DNA from: Pedobacter hartonius | GTDB taxonomy: Bacteria > Bacteroidota > Bacteroidia > Sphingobacteriales > Sphingobacteriaceae | NCBI RefSeq assembly: GCF_900107535.1 | Contig: NZ_FNRA01000008.1 | Coordinates: 62,001-126,000, forward strand | DNA: 64,000 nucleotides | Reading direction: 5' to 3' | Part shown: in pieces, positions 7,903-16,182 of the stretch | Numbering within the stretch: the stretch's first letter is position 1 | How the letters are laid out: every line of letters starts with the position of its first letter | Program-made: the position numbers and the translations under genes | Notes under the pieces: model-generated | The model's input: only the letters and a program-made list of their open reading frames with translations | Told to the model about the DNA's origin: nothing | The model's database searches: none

Positions 7903-9341
7903 GGCTTCGCTCCTATATTAAATTTCAGCCTCATAAATTCCAAAATGTCAGATAAAAAGTTGTTTCTAAATACTACCCATTGAAAGCCTAGATATGTAAC
8001 TGAGCATCCGGAGATGGATATCAGTAGTGTACATGTCAGCGACAACGCCATCCCGCGCGTCAGCCAGATTAGCGGAATAAAAATTAGAGAGCTTAAAATA
8101 GCTTTAACCAGTAAAGACCACTCATAGGTAAACGAAAAATACTGTTTAATAAAATAAACGTATAGCAAGGTAACTACAATTTCAGCACAAACATTTGCTA
8201 TAGAAGAACCCACTTCCTGGAAATGAGGAATCAAAAGCACATTTAACACTAAGCTCACAATTACTCCACCCACTACACAAAAAAACATCTCTTTGTTTCT
8301 GCCCGCAGGAACAAGCACCATATATAAAAAGAAATGTCCGAATCCAACAATTAATGGTAATAGAGACAGTAGGCGCATGCTGTTACTTGCTGGGAGAAAT
8401 TCGTTGCCAGAAAATAAAGCAAGAAACTCCGGAGCAAGAAGAGCTAATCCAAAAGCCATCGGCACGGCGAAAAAAATTAAAAACCTGAAAGTCTGGTCGA
8501 TGTTTTTTTGTACCTCCGCCAGGTTTCTCTCTGCAAAATCGTTTGATACCTTAGGCATCAGGATCACTGTCATAGAAGTTACAAAAGGTATAGTAATTTT
8601 GCTGAGTTTAACCGCCGCAGTGTATAACCCTACAGTTTTATCATTTGACAAGAAACCAAGAAGAACTGTATCCATATCAGTATACATACTGGATGCAAGA
8701 GATGTACCCAGAATAAAAAACAAAGGCATTAAGTGTTGTTTTAGCTGTAAACCGGAAAATATAGGCCGTACTTTTCCCCTGATCAGGAAAAAACTCAGTA
8801 TATTATTTCCAAGAAAGGAAAACATCATAATGTAGAGATAGATTCTAAAATCGCTGCGTTCTCCGACAAAAGAATACAACAAGCCGAGACCAATAATCTT
8901 AAACAATACAGCACGTATCGCAATAGATTTAAATTCCTCCATGCCTGTAAACAACCAATCAATATAGGAGAATCCAAGTAGTACCATTAAGGAGGCTGCG
9001 AGATAGATATTCATATCTGCATGAAAGTATGGGAATGCAAAAATCACACTTAGGTATAACAGAAACAGACAGACAGTAGATAACAGGTAAATAGCAATTA
9101 GTTCAGAAAAGACTTTAGAACGTGCTTCCAAGTCATGCCTATGCTTCGCTACTTGCTGCATCCCATATACGGGAATACCAATACTTGCAACGAGAGCAAA
9201 ATACTGAGAAAAGGAGAATATAAATTGTACTTTACCAATACCTTCAGGGCCTAAGACCCGTGATACATAAGGAAAACTAAGAATGGGGAATAATAAATTA
9301 GCAAGGGTAAGCAGTAAATTATAAAAATAGTTCTTTGCCAT
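7899..9341 (-). CDS. Wzx-type polysaccharide flippase (first copy)
   Basis: This is a 480-residue polytopic protein with about 12-14 hydrophobic segments. The N-terminal pattern (NLLLTLANLLFPILSFPYVSR) is typical of Wzx/RfbX members of the MATE/MOP superfamily, followed by SRVLGPEGIGKVQF. It is expected to flip undecaprenyl-diphosphate-linked repeat units across the inner membrane. It follows the CapD-like gene after a 17-base gap and overlaps the downstream GT2. A second, unrelated-looking flippase (28217-29752) exists in the same cluster, so this copy may serve a different glycan or be a leftover of another locus type. Confidence 0.9.
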   Translation of the reverse strand: MAKNYFYNLLLTLANLLFPILSFPYVSRVLGPEGIGKVQFIFSFSQYFALVASIGIPVYGMQQVAKHRHDLEARSKVFSELIAIYLLSTVCLFLLYLSVIFAFPYFHADMNIYLAASLMVLLGFSYIDWLFTGMEEFKSIAIRAVLFKIIGLGLLYSFVGERSDFRIYLYIMMFSFLGNNILSFFLIRGKVRPIFSGLQLKQHLMPLFFILGTSLASSMYTDMDTVLLGFLSNDKTVGLYTAAVKLSKITIPFVTSMTVILMPKVSNDFAERNLAEVQKNIDQTFRFLIFFAVPMAFGLALLAPEFLALFSGNEFLPASNSMRLLSLLPLIVGFGHFFLYMVLVPAGRNKEMFFCVVGGVIVSLVLNVLLIPHFQEVGSSIANVCAEIVVTLLYVYFIKQYFSFTYEWSLLVKAILSSLIFIPLIWLTRGMALSLTCTLLISISGCSVTYLGFQWVVFRNNFLSDILEFMRLKFNIGAKP

Positions 9342-9358
9342 AATTGAAAATCAGCTGC

Positions 9359-11293
9359 TTAGATTTTAGCGTCCAATTCTTCGAAGATAGAGTTTTTACT
9401 TTTATATTCTTTTACCAATTCTTTCATATGCGTTACAACCTGCATGTCATCACTTCTTCTCGCATGCTCTATAAGAGCATAGATTTGTTTTTGAATTTCA
9501 TCAAATGCATATTCTCGTACCCTGCCAATCATTATCTTTTCATGATGTGTAGGCATGGTATTCTCATTATCGTTCAGAAGCTCCTCAAATAACTTTTCTC
9601 CAGGCCTTAATCCGGAATATTCAATCATGATATCCTGATTAGGTATCATGCCTGCCAGCTGGATCATCTTCTTTGCCAAGTCAACAATCTTTACAGATTT
9701 ACCCATATCAAAAACATAGATCTCCCCGCCTTCGCCCATACAACCTGCTTCCAGTACCAGTCGGCAAGCCTCCGGAATAGTCATAAAGTAACGGGTGATC
9801 TCAGGGTGTGTAACCGTTACCGGTCCTCCCTTTTCTATCTGTTGTTTGAACCTTGGGATTACTGATCCATTAGAACCTAAAACATTCCCGAAACGGGTTG
9901 TAATAAACTTAGTAATAGGCTTAACCTCCAGGTCATTAATGTAACTCAAACCATTGCTAAAAATATGATCTCTATGGTGCAGCGAATTATTAAGGGACTG
10001 CACATAGATTTCTGCTATACGTTTTGAAGCCCCCATCACATTTGTTGGATTTACGGCTTTATCGGTAGAAATCATTACAAATTTCTGCACACCGTACTTC
10101 ACTGATTTATCAGCAATAGTTTTAGTGCCAAGAACGTTAGTTTTAATCGCTTCTGAAGGATTATCTTCCATCAAAGGCACATGTTTATAAGCGCCGGCAT
10201 GATACACGTAGTGAGGCCTTAACGTACGGAACAGATGATCCATCCGTCTTTCATCTCTGACATCGCCAATAAAAGCATGGAAATTCTTATTCTTCGTAGA
10301 TTCAGTAAGCTCGAGGTAAAGTTCGTGCAAGGCAGATTCTGACTGATCACAGAGAATGATCAGGCCTACATCAAACTTGGCAAGCTGACGTACAATCTCG
10401 CTTCCAATAGAACCTGCTGCTCCTGTAATGAGTATTCTTTTGTCTTGTAACTGATTCCCGATACCTTCAATATCGATGTGGATTGACTTACGGTCCAGCA
10501 AATCTTCGATATTTAATTTCTTAATCTGAGTAGTTTGAAGCTTACCATCTGTCCAGACGTTTGGAGGAGGTATATTCAATATTTTAATACCATTCTCCAG
10601 ACAAACCTCTGCAATCTCATTTTTTCGCTCCTTTGGAATTGTATAAGATGCAAAGATGATTTCATCAAGTTCATGTTTGGTAATATAGTCCACAAGATTC
10701 TTGGCATCAAAAATTCTGATCCCATCGATGGTTTTACCCATCTTCCGCTGATCATCATCCACAAAACCAATAATATTTTTATTTACATTAGGATCATGAT
10801 CAAATGTTCTTTTCGTGGCTACACCAGCTTCGCCGGCTCCATAAATCATTACTCTGACCGTATCCAGTTTTAAGTTTTTAATATAAATAAAGAAGTATTT
10901 GACTAATACACGATAAGTAATCAGCATCAGAAAACTTGCCAACCCATTTATAATCAGTATACCATTGGAAATCAACTGTGAATTACCAGTCGCTACAAAA
11001 CCCATATTCAACAGGAAGAATGTACTGTTGGAAACGATGATAGCATACAAAATGCGGAAAGTATCCTGTGCGCTTGTATAACGTATAATACCTGAATAGG
11101 TCCTGACGTTTACAAAAACCAGCGTACTGATCATAGTAGTCACCAATACATTCCGGCTGAACTCAACATAGTCTAAATTTGATAAATCAAAGTTATGCTT
11201 GATGAGATAGGCAATCGTTAATGATACAAAGCAGATCGTTAGATCAAGAGAAAAAATTATCCACCTAGGTACTATGTTGATTTGACTGAACAA
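9359..11293 (-). CDS. CapD/WbpM/PglF-type UDP-sugar 4,6-dehydratase (membrane)
   Basis: The 644-residue protein has about four N-terminal membrane segments (residues 10-135), a first Rossmann-like domain with GAGEAG (152-157), and a C-terminal SDR domain with GAAGSIGSE (291-299), STDKAVNP and MGASK. This is the layout of WbpM/PglF/CapD enzymes, which dehydrate UDP-GlcNAc to the 4-keto-6-deoxy sugar used for QuiNAc, FucNAc or bacillosamine. No ATG gives this N-terminus; the start is a TTG at 11293. A strong promoter match lies at 11316-11348, 23 bases upstream. The reductase-like epimerases at 19653-21505 could use its product. Confidence 0.9.
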   Translation of the reverse strand: MFSQINIVPRWIIFSLDLTICFVSLTIAYLIKHNFDLSNLDYVEFSRNVLVTTMISTLVFVNVRTYSGIIRYTSAQDTFRILYAIIVSNSTFFLLNMGFVATGNSQLISNGILIINGLASFLMLITYRVLVKYFFIYIKNLKLDTVRVMIYGAGEAGVATKRTFDHDPNVNKNIIGFVDDDQRKMGKTIDGIRIFDAKNLVDYITKHELDEIIFASYTIPKERKNEIAEVCLENGIKILNIPPPNVWTDGKLQTTQIKKLNIEDLLDRKSIHIDIEGIGNQLQDKRILITGAAGSIGSEIVRQLAKFDVGLIILCDQSESALHELYLELTESTKNKNFHAFIGDVRDERRMDHLFRTLRPHYVYHAGAYKHVPLMEDNPSEAIKTNVLGTKTIADKSVKYGVQKFVMISTDKAVNPTNVMGASKRIAEIYVQSLNNSLHHRDHIFSNGLSYINDLEVKPITKFITTRFGNVLGSNGSVIPRFKQQIEKGGPVTVTHPEITRYFMTIPEACRLVLEAGCMGEGGEIYVFDMGKSVKIVDLAKKMIQLAGMIPNQDIMIEYSGLRPGEKLFEELLNDNENTMPTHHEKIMIGRVREYAFDEIQKQIYALIEHARRSDDMQVVTHMKELVKEYKSKNSIFEELDAKI

Positions 11294-11315
11294 AATATTA
11301 TATTTTAATATGCAG

Positions 11316-11348
11316 CAAATTTAATCAAAAAACCATACCAAGTGCAAA
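11316..11348 (-). promoter_or_regulatory. Bacteroidota-type promoter for the CapD-Wzx-GT2 unit
   Basis: On the minus strand a TTTG box (11345-11348) is followed after 21 bases by TAAATTTG (11316-11323). Both boxes and the spacing match the Bacteroidota housekeeping promoter. Transcription would start about 15 bases before the TTG start at 11293. With the terminator at 11483-11527 just upstream, this marks a new transcription unit. Confidence 0.55.
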
Positions 11349-11482
11349 TGACCCTATATCAATTATTAAATTATATTGAAATCGGGGCTTTAATCAACGA
11401 CCAAATCGGTAAAACAGGTTAAAAAACCTCAACAAAGCCATGTAAGTATTTCATTACACTTAAAATAAAATTAGAATTAAAA

Positions 11483-11527
11483 TATAAAAACCCGTTTAAC
11501 ATCCAGACTGACCTAAATGTTGAACGG
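11483..11527 (-). terminator. Intrinsic terminator after gmd
   Basis: On the minus strand, arms CCGTTCAACAT and ATGTTAAACGG pair at 10 of 11 positions around a 14-base loop and are followed by GGGTTTTTATATTTT. It lies 20 bases beyond the gmd stop, so it should end the manC-gmd transcript before the CapD-like gene. Confidence 0.6.
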
Positions 11528-11546
11528 TATATAACGTATTGTCTAT

Positions 11547-12683
11547 TTATTCGAAATTATTTAGTGTTTTGAATCCACCTAACCTCAAATATTCATCTTT
11601 CTTCATCAAGTGTAAATCTGACTGGATCATATCTTTTACTAGTAATGGCAAATCGTATTTAGGAACCCAGCCTAATTTAGTTTTCGATTTGGTAGGATCT
11701 CCCAATAAAAGATCAACCTCTGTTGGACGGAAGTAAGCAGGGTCAACTTTTACTACTTCATTGCCAACTTTAAGTTCAGCAAAATTTAATCCCAGGTCAG
11801 AAGCAATTTTCTCATCAATAGCAGCAATGACTCCGCTTTCATCCGCACCTTCACCTCTGAACTCGACGGTAATACCCAATTCAGCAAAACTCATTTTAAC
11901 AAAATCTCTTACTGTAGTTGTTACACCTGTTGCAATTACATAATCTTCAGCAACATCCTGTTGTAATATCAACCACATTGCCTCAATATAATCTTTTGCA
12001 TGTCCCCAATCCCTTTGTGCAGAAAGGTTACCCAAGTATAAACAATTTTGAAGCCCTAATGCTATCTTAGATGCTGCGCGTGTAATTTTACGGGTAACAA
12101 ATGTCTCCCCTCTTAATGGACTTTCATGATTAAACAGAATCCCGTTACAGGCAAACATGTTGTACGCCTCCCTATAATTGACTGTGATCCAATAACCATA
12201 TATCTTGGCAACCGCGTAAGGCGAACGTGGATAAAATGGTGTAGTTTCACTCTGAGGAACAGCTTGCACCAACCCATATAATTCAGAAGTAGATGCCTGA
12301 TAAATTCTCGTCTTTTTCTCTAATCCCAAAATACGAACAGCTTCTAATAATCTTAGTGTACCTATACCATCAGCATTGGCAGTGTACTCCGGTGTATCAA
12401 AGCTCACTTTAACATGGCTCATTGCTGCCAGGTTATAGATCTCATCAGGCTGCGTTTCCTGAATGATACGTATCAGGTTTGTCGAATCTGTTAAATCACC
12501 AAAATGCAGTTTAAAGTTTACCCCATTTTCATGCTGATCCTGATAAAGGTGGTCTATACGTTCAGTGTTGAACATAGATGATCTTCTTTTAAGACCATGA
12601 ACAAAATATCCTTTTTTTAATAAGAATTCTGCTAAGTAGGCTCCGTCCTGGCCTGTAACACCTGTAATAAGGGCGACTTTCAT
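11547..12683 (-). CDS. gmd: GDP-mannose 4,6-dehydratase (first copy)
   Basis: This 378-residue extended SDR converts GDP-D-mannose to GDP-4-keto-6-deoxy-D-mannose. It has the Rossmann motif GVTGQDGA (8-15), the Gmd-specific loop [16 protein letters not shown] (32-47) that contacts NADP at the tetramer interface, the active-site region STSELYG (131-137), and Tyr156/Lys160 in [19 protein letters not shown] is also typical. It follows manC by 52 bases, giving a GDP-mannose-to-keto-sugar pair, and ends at a terminator. No Fcl/GMER, Rmd or Per gene was recognised nearby to finish the pathway. A divergent paralogue of identical length lies at 44781-45917. Confidence 0.95.
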   Translation of the reverse strand: MKVALITGVTGQDGAYLAEFLLKKGYFVHGLKRRSSMFNTERIDHLYQDQHENGVNFKLHFGDLTDSTNLIRIIQETQPDEIYNLAAMSHVKVSFDTPEYTANADGIGTLRLLEAVRILGLEKKTRIYQASTSELYGLVQAVPQSETTPFYPRSPYAVAKIYGYWITVNYREAYNMFACNGILFNHESPLRGETFVTRKITRAASKIALGLQNCLYLGNLSAQRDWGHAKDYIEAMWLILQQDVAEDYVIATGVTTTVRDFVKMSFAELGITVEFRGEGADESGVIAAIDEKIASDLGLNFAELKVGNEVVKVDPAYFRPTEVDLLLGDPTKSKTKLGWVPKYDLPLLVKDMIQSDLHLMKKDEYLRLGGFKTLNNFE

Positions 12684-12735
12684 TTGATTGAATTTTTTAA
12701 GAGTAGATTATTGATTATTTTATACAATAAGAATG

Positions 12736-13827
12736 CTATGCAAAATCATCACCACAGAGGGCGACTATTTTTTTAGACACTTCTTTAATTTCCTGTTCGT
12801 TTGCTTTAGGATAGATCAGCAAGACCTTCCCATCGTCAACTACAATAAAATTGTCCAGCCCTTTGATCACTGCAACTTTATCTTTCGGGATCTGAATCAT
12901 ACAGTTGGTTGTATCAGACAAATTGATAGTATGACCGGAGAACACATTATTATGTTCGTCTTTGTCCACTACCTCATATAGCGAGGCCCAGGTTCCAAGA
13001 TCAGACCAGCCAAATTCACCCGGGATAGTGTAGACATTCTCAGCTTTCTCCATGATAGCGTAATCAATTGAGATGTTATCTGAAAGCGGATAGTTCTCCA
13101 GAATAAAGGCCTTCTCGTCACTGGTATTGTAACATGTTTTACCCTTTTCGAAAAGACCAAAAATAGCCGGAGAATATTTAGCAAGGGCAGTAAGGATAGA
13201 TCCAACGCTCCAGACAAAAATTCCCGCGTTCCAGAGGTAATCCCCACTGGCGACGAATTCTTTTGCCCTTTCAAGGTTTGGTTTCTCCAGGAATTTAAGT
13301 ACCTGATGTACACCTTCATTCTCCTCTTTATTATAGTTGATATAACCATAACCGGTATCCGGACGCGTTGGTGTAATACCAAGGGTCACCAATGCATCAT
13401 TGTCCCCAACATATGACAGGGCCTGCTGAATTTTCTTAAGGAAAACCGTCTCATTTAAGATCAGGTGATCTGAAGGGGCAACGACAATCTTAGCTAAAGG
13501 ATTCAGCTGGCTGATTTTAAAAGAAGCATAAGCTATACAAGGGGCAGTATTATTACGGCTGGGCTCAGCTATAATATTTTCGCGAGGAAGACCCGGCAAT
13601 TGCTCAGCAACCAATCCCGAATACTGTTCATTCGATAAGATAAAGATATTTTCCTGCGGACAAATCTTTTGGAACCGCTCGTGGGTTAATTGTAACAGAG
13701 ATTTTCCAATCCCAAGAATATCAATAAACTGTTTAGGAAAATTATTCCTGCTTTTCGGCCAAAATCGACTGCCGACGCCGCCAGCCATAATTAAAACATA
13801 AGTGTCCTGCATAGAAATTCTATTCAT
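12736..13827 (-). CDS. manC: Mannose-1-phosphate guanylyltransferase
   Basis: The protein is 363 residues and makes GDP-mannose from mannose-1-phosphate and GTP. It shows the nucleotidyltransferase signature IMAGGVGSRFWPKSRNNFPKQ (residues 13-33), the LTHERF and PSDHLI motifs, and FLEKPN. It is the short, single-domain form without the phosphomannose-isomerase domain of AlgA/XanB. The start could be the ATG at 13827 or the ATG at 13812, since neither has a clear ribosome site. It sits directly upstream of gmd and supplies its substrate. The 305-base region upstream holds a large palindrome shared with the divergent XRE regulator. Confidence 0.93.
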   Translation of the reverse strand: MNRISMQDTYVLIMAGGVGSRFWPKSRNNFPKQFIDILGIGKSLLQLTHERFQKICPQENIFILSNEQYSGLVAEQLPGLPRENIIAEPSRNNTAPCIAYASFKISQLNPLAKIVVAPSDHLILNETVFLKKIQQALSYVGDNDALVTLGITPTRPDTGYGYINYNKEENEGVHQVLKFLEKPNLERAKEFVASGDYLWNAGIFVWSVGSILTALAKYSPAIFGLFEKGKTCYNTSDEKAFILENYPLSDNISIDYAIMEKAENVYTIPGEFGWSDLGTWASLYEVVDKDEHNNVFSGHTINLSDTTNCMIQIPKDKVAVIKGLDNFIVVDDGKVLLIYPKANEQEIKEVSKKIVALCGDDFA

Positions 13828-14132
13828 TTTTTATAAGCATTTAATTCCAATAAGTAGATGTAGCGAATACTAATATATGGCATATTATAATAAGAAATCA
13901 TTAACTGGGGTTTAATAAACCAGTCGGCTTTACGTTAATAGTGTATTTATTACACTTATACACAAATAACGTTTAATTGTAACAATTGTGTGTATTATTT
14001 TCAAAATTTAAATATTCTTTAAATAAGCGAGAGACTGGTGGTTCAAACTGGCTGTTTTTTTGCATAAATTAACTTAGAAAAGAAGATTTTCTAATATAAA
14101 CATTGACTGCAAATTAACAAACTCTAAACACA
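13828..14132. other. Divergent intergenic region manC / XRE regulator
   Basis: This 305-base AT-rich region separates the divergent manC and XRE-regulator starts. I see no gene in it. It contains the 41-bp imperfect palindrome at 13932-13972, a perfect 13-bp AATTGT-A-ACAATT palindrome at 13975-13987, and an imperfect CTGG/CCAG hairpin near 13905-13923. No clear TAnnTTTG promoter was found on either strand. Confidence 0.6.
13932..13972. promoter_or_regulatory. 41-bp imperfect palindrome, candidate operator
   Basis: Outer arms ACGTTA (13932-13937) and TAACGT (13967-13972) and inner arms GTGTAT (13941-13946) and ATACAC (13958-13963) share the same centre at 13952. Of the 15 outermost base pairs 13 are complementary. 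No T-tract follows, so it is more like a protein-binding site than a terminator. It lies 160 bases upstream of the XRE gene and 105 bases upstream of manC. Confidence 0.45.
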
Positions 14133-14477
14133 ATGACTCAAAACATCGGAAACAAACTGAAAGCACTGCGGCTTACTCATTGTCTCAGTCAGAAAATTAT
14201 CGCCGATCAATTAGGCATATCTGTTCCAGCTTATTCAAAAATTGAAACAGGCCTAAGTGACCTTTCTTTCACTAAAGTACAGCAAATCGCTGATATTTAT
14301 AGCGTATCGGTGATAGATTTATTAAAAATAGGTGAAAAAGATTCAAAGAATGAGCAGTACCCAGACCTTAAAAGGCAGCTTGATGAACTAACTTTACAAT
14401 ATAACGAACAGCAGAAAAAGATGATACAATTATATGAGATCATCAGAAACCAAAGAACCGAAGCCGTTAAAATCTAA
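14133..14477 (+). CDS. XRE-family helix-turn-helix regulator
   Basis: The 114-residue protein has an N-terminal Cro/CI-type HTH domain (about residues 7-62, with LSQKIIADQLGIS and the recognition region PAYSKIETG) and a C-terminal charged helix (about 75-108) likely to form a coiled coil for dimerisation. It is the only plus-strand gene inside the minus-strand glycan block. It is convergent with the last Wzi-like gene, overlapping it by 11 bases at the stop codons, and divergent from manC. The palindromes in its upstream region are plausible autoregulatory sites. A role in controlling manC or the capsule operon is inference from position. Confidence 0.88.
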   Translation: MTQNIGNKLKALRLTHCLSQKIIADQLGISVPAYSKIETGLSDLSFTKVQQIADIYSVSVIDLLKIGEKDSKNEQYPDLKRQLDELTLQYNEQQKKMIQLYEIIRNQRTEAVKI

Positions 14478-16170
14478 AGGATACGCCTAATTCCCCATGG
14501 AAGTTAAAAACATCATTATGGGGAATATAATACTCATCAGGGGTATAATCTTTCAACCTCCATTGATAATTTAAAGATTTAATCCCCTGAACTTTTACAT
14601 TAACTACGAAATTTTTATAATTCCAGGCACCTTCCGCAGCAAGAGCAAAATCTACCCACCTCCGGCTTTGTCCATTCAGATCAGAAAGATAAAAATCATA
14701 AAAATCCGCATTATGTTCATAACGTTCAAAAGCTAATCCAAATTTCTTTAAACCTTTTACCCAACTAATATCCAAAGACTGCAGATTCCCTCCGGAGCCG
14801 GTACCAGCTCCTATTACCTGGCCCAGGTTCGTATAACCTTGCCTAATCTGATAATGCTGATAGAATCCACCCGCAGGCCTTACCAACCGATCCACAGATT
14901 GCGATAATTGGTTGATTTCGGCATTAATTTGAATAAATTCACCCTTTTTATATTTAAATGGCACTAACTTGGATATACCAAATATATATGCTCTGGCGTG
15001 GTCAGGGGATCCAATGAAATCTCGATAGTTATAAGAATTATCATTTACACCATATTCGAAATAGACCTCAGCATGTGCCTTTTCAAATATCCACCTGGCA
15101 TACATAGAAATACGCTGATCACGATCAAAAGGGTCACCCTGTGTCCCTGTAGTTTTCTTTTGAATCGGGAAAAAATATGGAAAATAATTCTTGAACCCTT
15201 TTACGTCTTTCTCGTATGACATAAAATCCCTGATAAACCCGAGAAATAGGCCTGGCACCCATTTCGGTTGATAACTGATATTAAAAGCAGATAAATACCT
15301 CCAGTCATCATTATAGGTATCAAAAATATTTGTTCCTGTTGATGTGGTAGTTACCGGTAAGGGAGTGAAATTGGAATTCTCTAATTTCCCTGCAATAAAT
15401 TGTGCTTCAAACGATCCGATAGGTGTTTTTATAGGTTTTACCGTATTCAAAGTAAGGTGCTTAAATCCGGGAGCATTATTGGTCATCGTCAGAGAGTTTC
15501 TTTTGCCAGGCCCCCACCAGATATTTTCATTTGATAGCCCTAAAGAAGCTGGCCCGTATGTTAGCCGGACATTGCTCTGTCCCCAGTTAACCTTGTTATA
15601 GCTACTGCTGCCAAATCGTTCAGGTGCATCCAAAAGATTATAAAATCCATAATATTTATTTAATTCTTCATCAGACCTGCCAGGCGATGCAAATCCTTCA
15701 AAAGCCTTGTTTTCCGCATATACAAATTCCGGACGGAATTGAATACTGAGAATACCAAATTTAGCATAAAAACCTCCGCTGAGCATAGTCTGATATCCTC
15801 TTGCCGGAATCATGGCACCATCATTCCAGCCATAAGGATGATTTGAATTGTATTGTTGCAGCAACGAGAATGGTAAGATCTGAAATTGCCCCTTTCCATT
15901 CGCAAATCCGACCGGCCCCGATGACTTAAAGTACCCATCAGCAGCCAAAGTATTATCCGGATCAAACACATTGCTTACTCTGAAAGACAGGGCGGGATTT
16001 AGTGGGAGGATGGAAAAAGATACAGTTGAATCCAATTCTCCCAACAGCTGTTTACGTCTGTAATATTCCTCGAGGCCTACCATACCTACAGGAAGCGACT
16101 GTGCTTGCAATTTGACGCTAAATATGGCGAAGAAACCGAATGCGATTATAGTGAAATATATCCTATTCAT
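14467..16170 (-). CDS. Wzi-like capsule assembly outer-membrane protein (copy A)
   Basis: This is a 567-residue protein with a signal peptide (about 1-23, ending LQAQ) followed by SLPVG and a repeated beta-strand pattern, with a C-terminal aromatic residue (GVSFRF) typical of outer-membrane barrels. Bacteroidota proteins of this type belong to the Wzi capsule-assembly family, thought to help anchor or organise capsule at the cell surface. It follows copy B by 12 bases, and the two share many blocks (HPYGWNDGAM, NNAPGFKHLTLNT or NTAPGFKHLTLNT, YWGQSS or NWGQSN, LENLWWGPG or NENIWWGPG). It is the last gene of the operon and overlaps the convergent XRE gene by 11 bases. Confidence 0.85.
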   Translation of the reverse strand: MNRIYFTIIAFGFFAIFSVKLQAQSLPVGMVGLEEYYRRKQLLGELDSTVSFSILPLNPALSFRVSNVFDPDNTLAADGYFKSSGPVGFANGKGQFQILPFSLLQQYNSNHPYGWNDGAMIPARGYQTMLSGGFYAKFGILSIQFRPEFVYAENKAFEGFASPGRSDEELNKYYGFYNLLDAPERFGSSSYNKVNWGQSNVRLTYGPASLGLSNENIWWGPGKRNSLTMTNNAPGFKHLTLNTVKPIKTPIGSFEAQFIAGKLENSNFTPLPVTTTSTGTNIFDTYNDDWRYLSAFNISYQPKWVPGLFLGFIRDFMSYEKDVKGFKNYFPYFFPIQKKTTGTQGDPFDRDQRISMYARWIFEKAHAEVYFEYGVNDNSYNYRDFIGSPDHARAYIFGISKLVPFKYKKGEFIQINAEINQLSQSVDRLVRPAGGFYQHYQIRQGYTNLGQVIGAGTGSGGNLQSLDISWVKGLKKFGLAFERYEHNADFYDFYLSDLNGQSRRWVDFALAAEGAWNYKNFVVNVKVQGIKSLNYQWRLKDYTPDEYYIPHNDVFNFHGELGVSFRF

Positions 16171-16182
16171 ATTATAGCTATG

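Noticed and set aside
8293..8835. 180-codon open frame on the plus strand
   Set aside because: It lies entirely antisense to the well-supported Wzx1 gene, has a basic, low-complexity translation without a domain, and is best seen as a shadow.
12969..13382. 137-codon minus-strand frame inside manC
   Set aside because: It is an alternative frame of the same strand within a complete ManC protein; no sign of a frameshift or overlap gene was seen.
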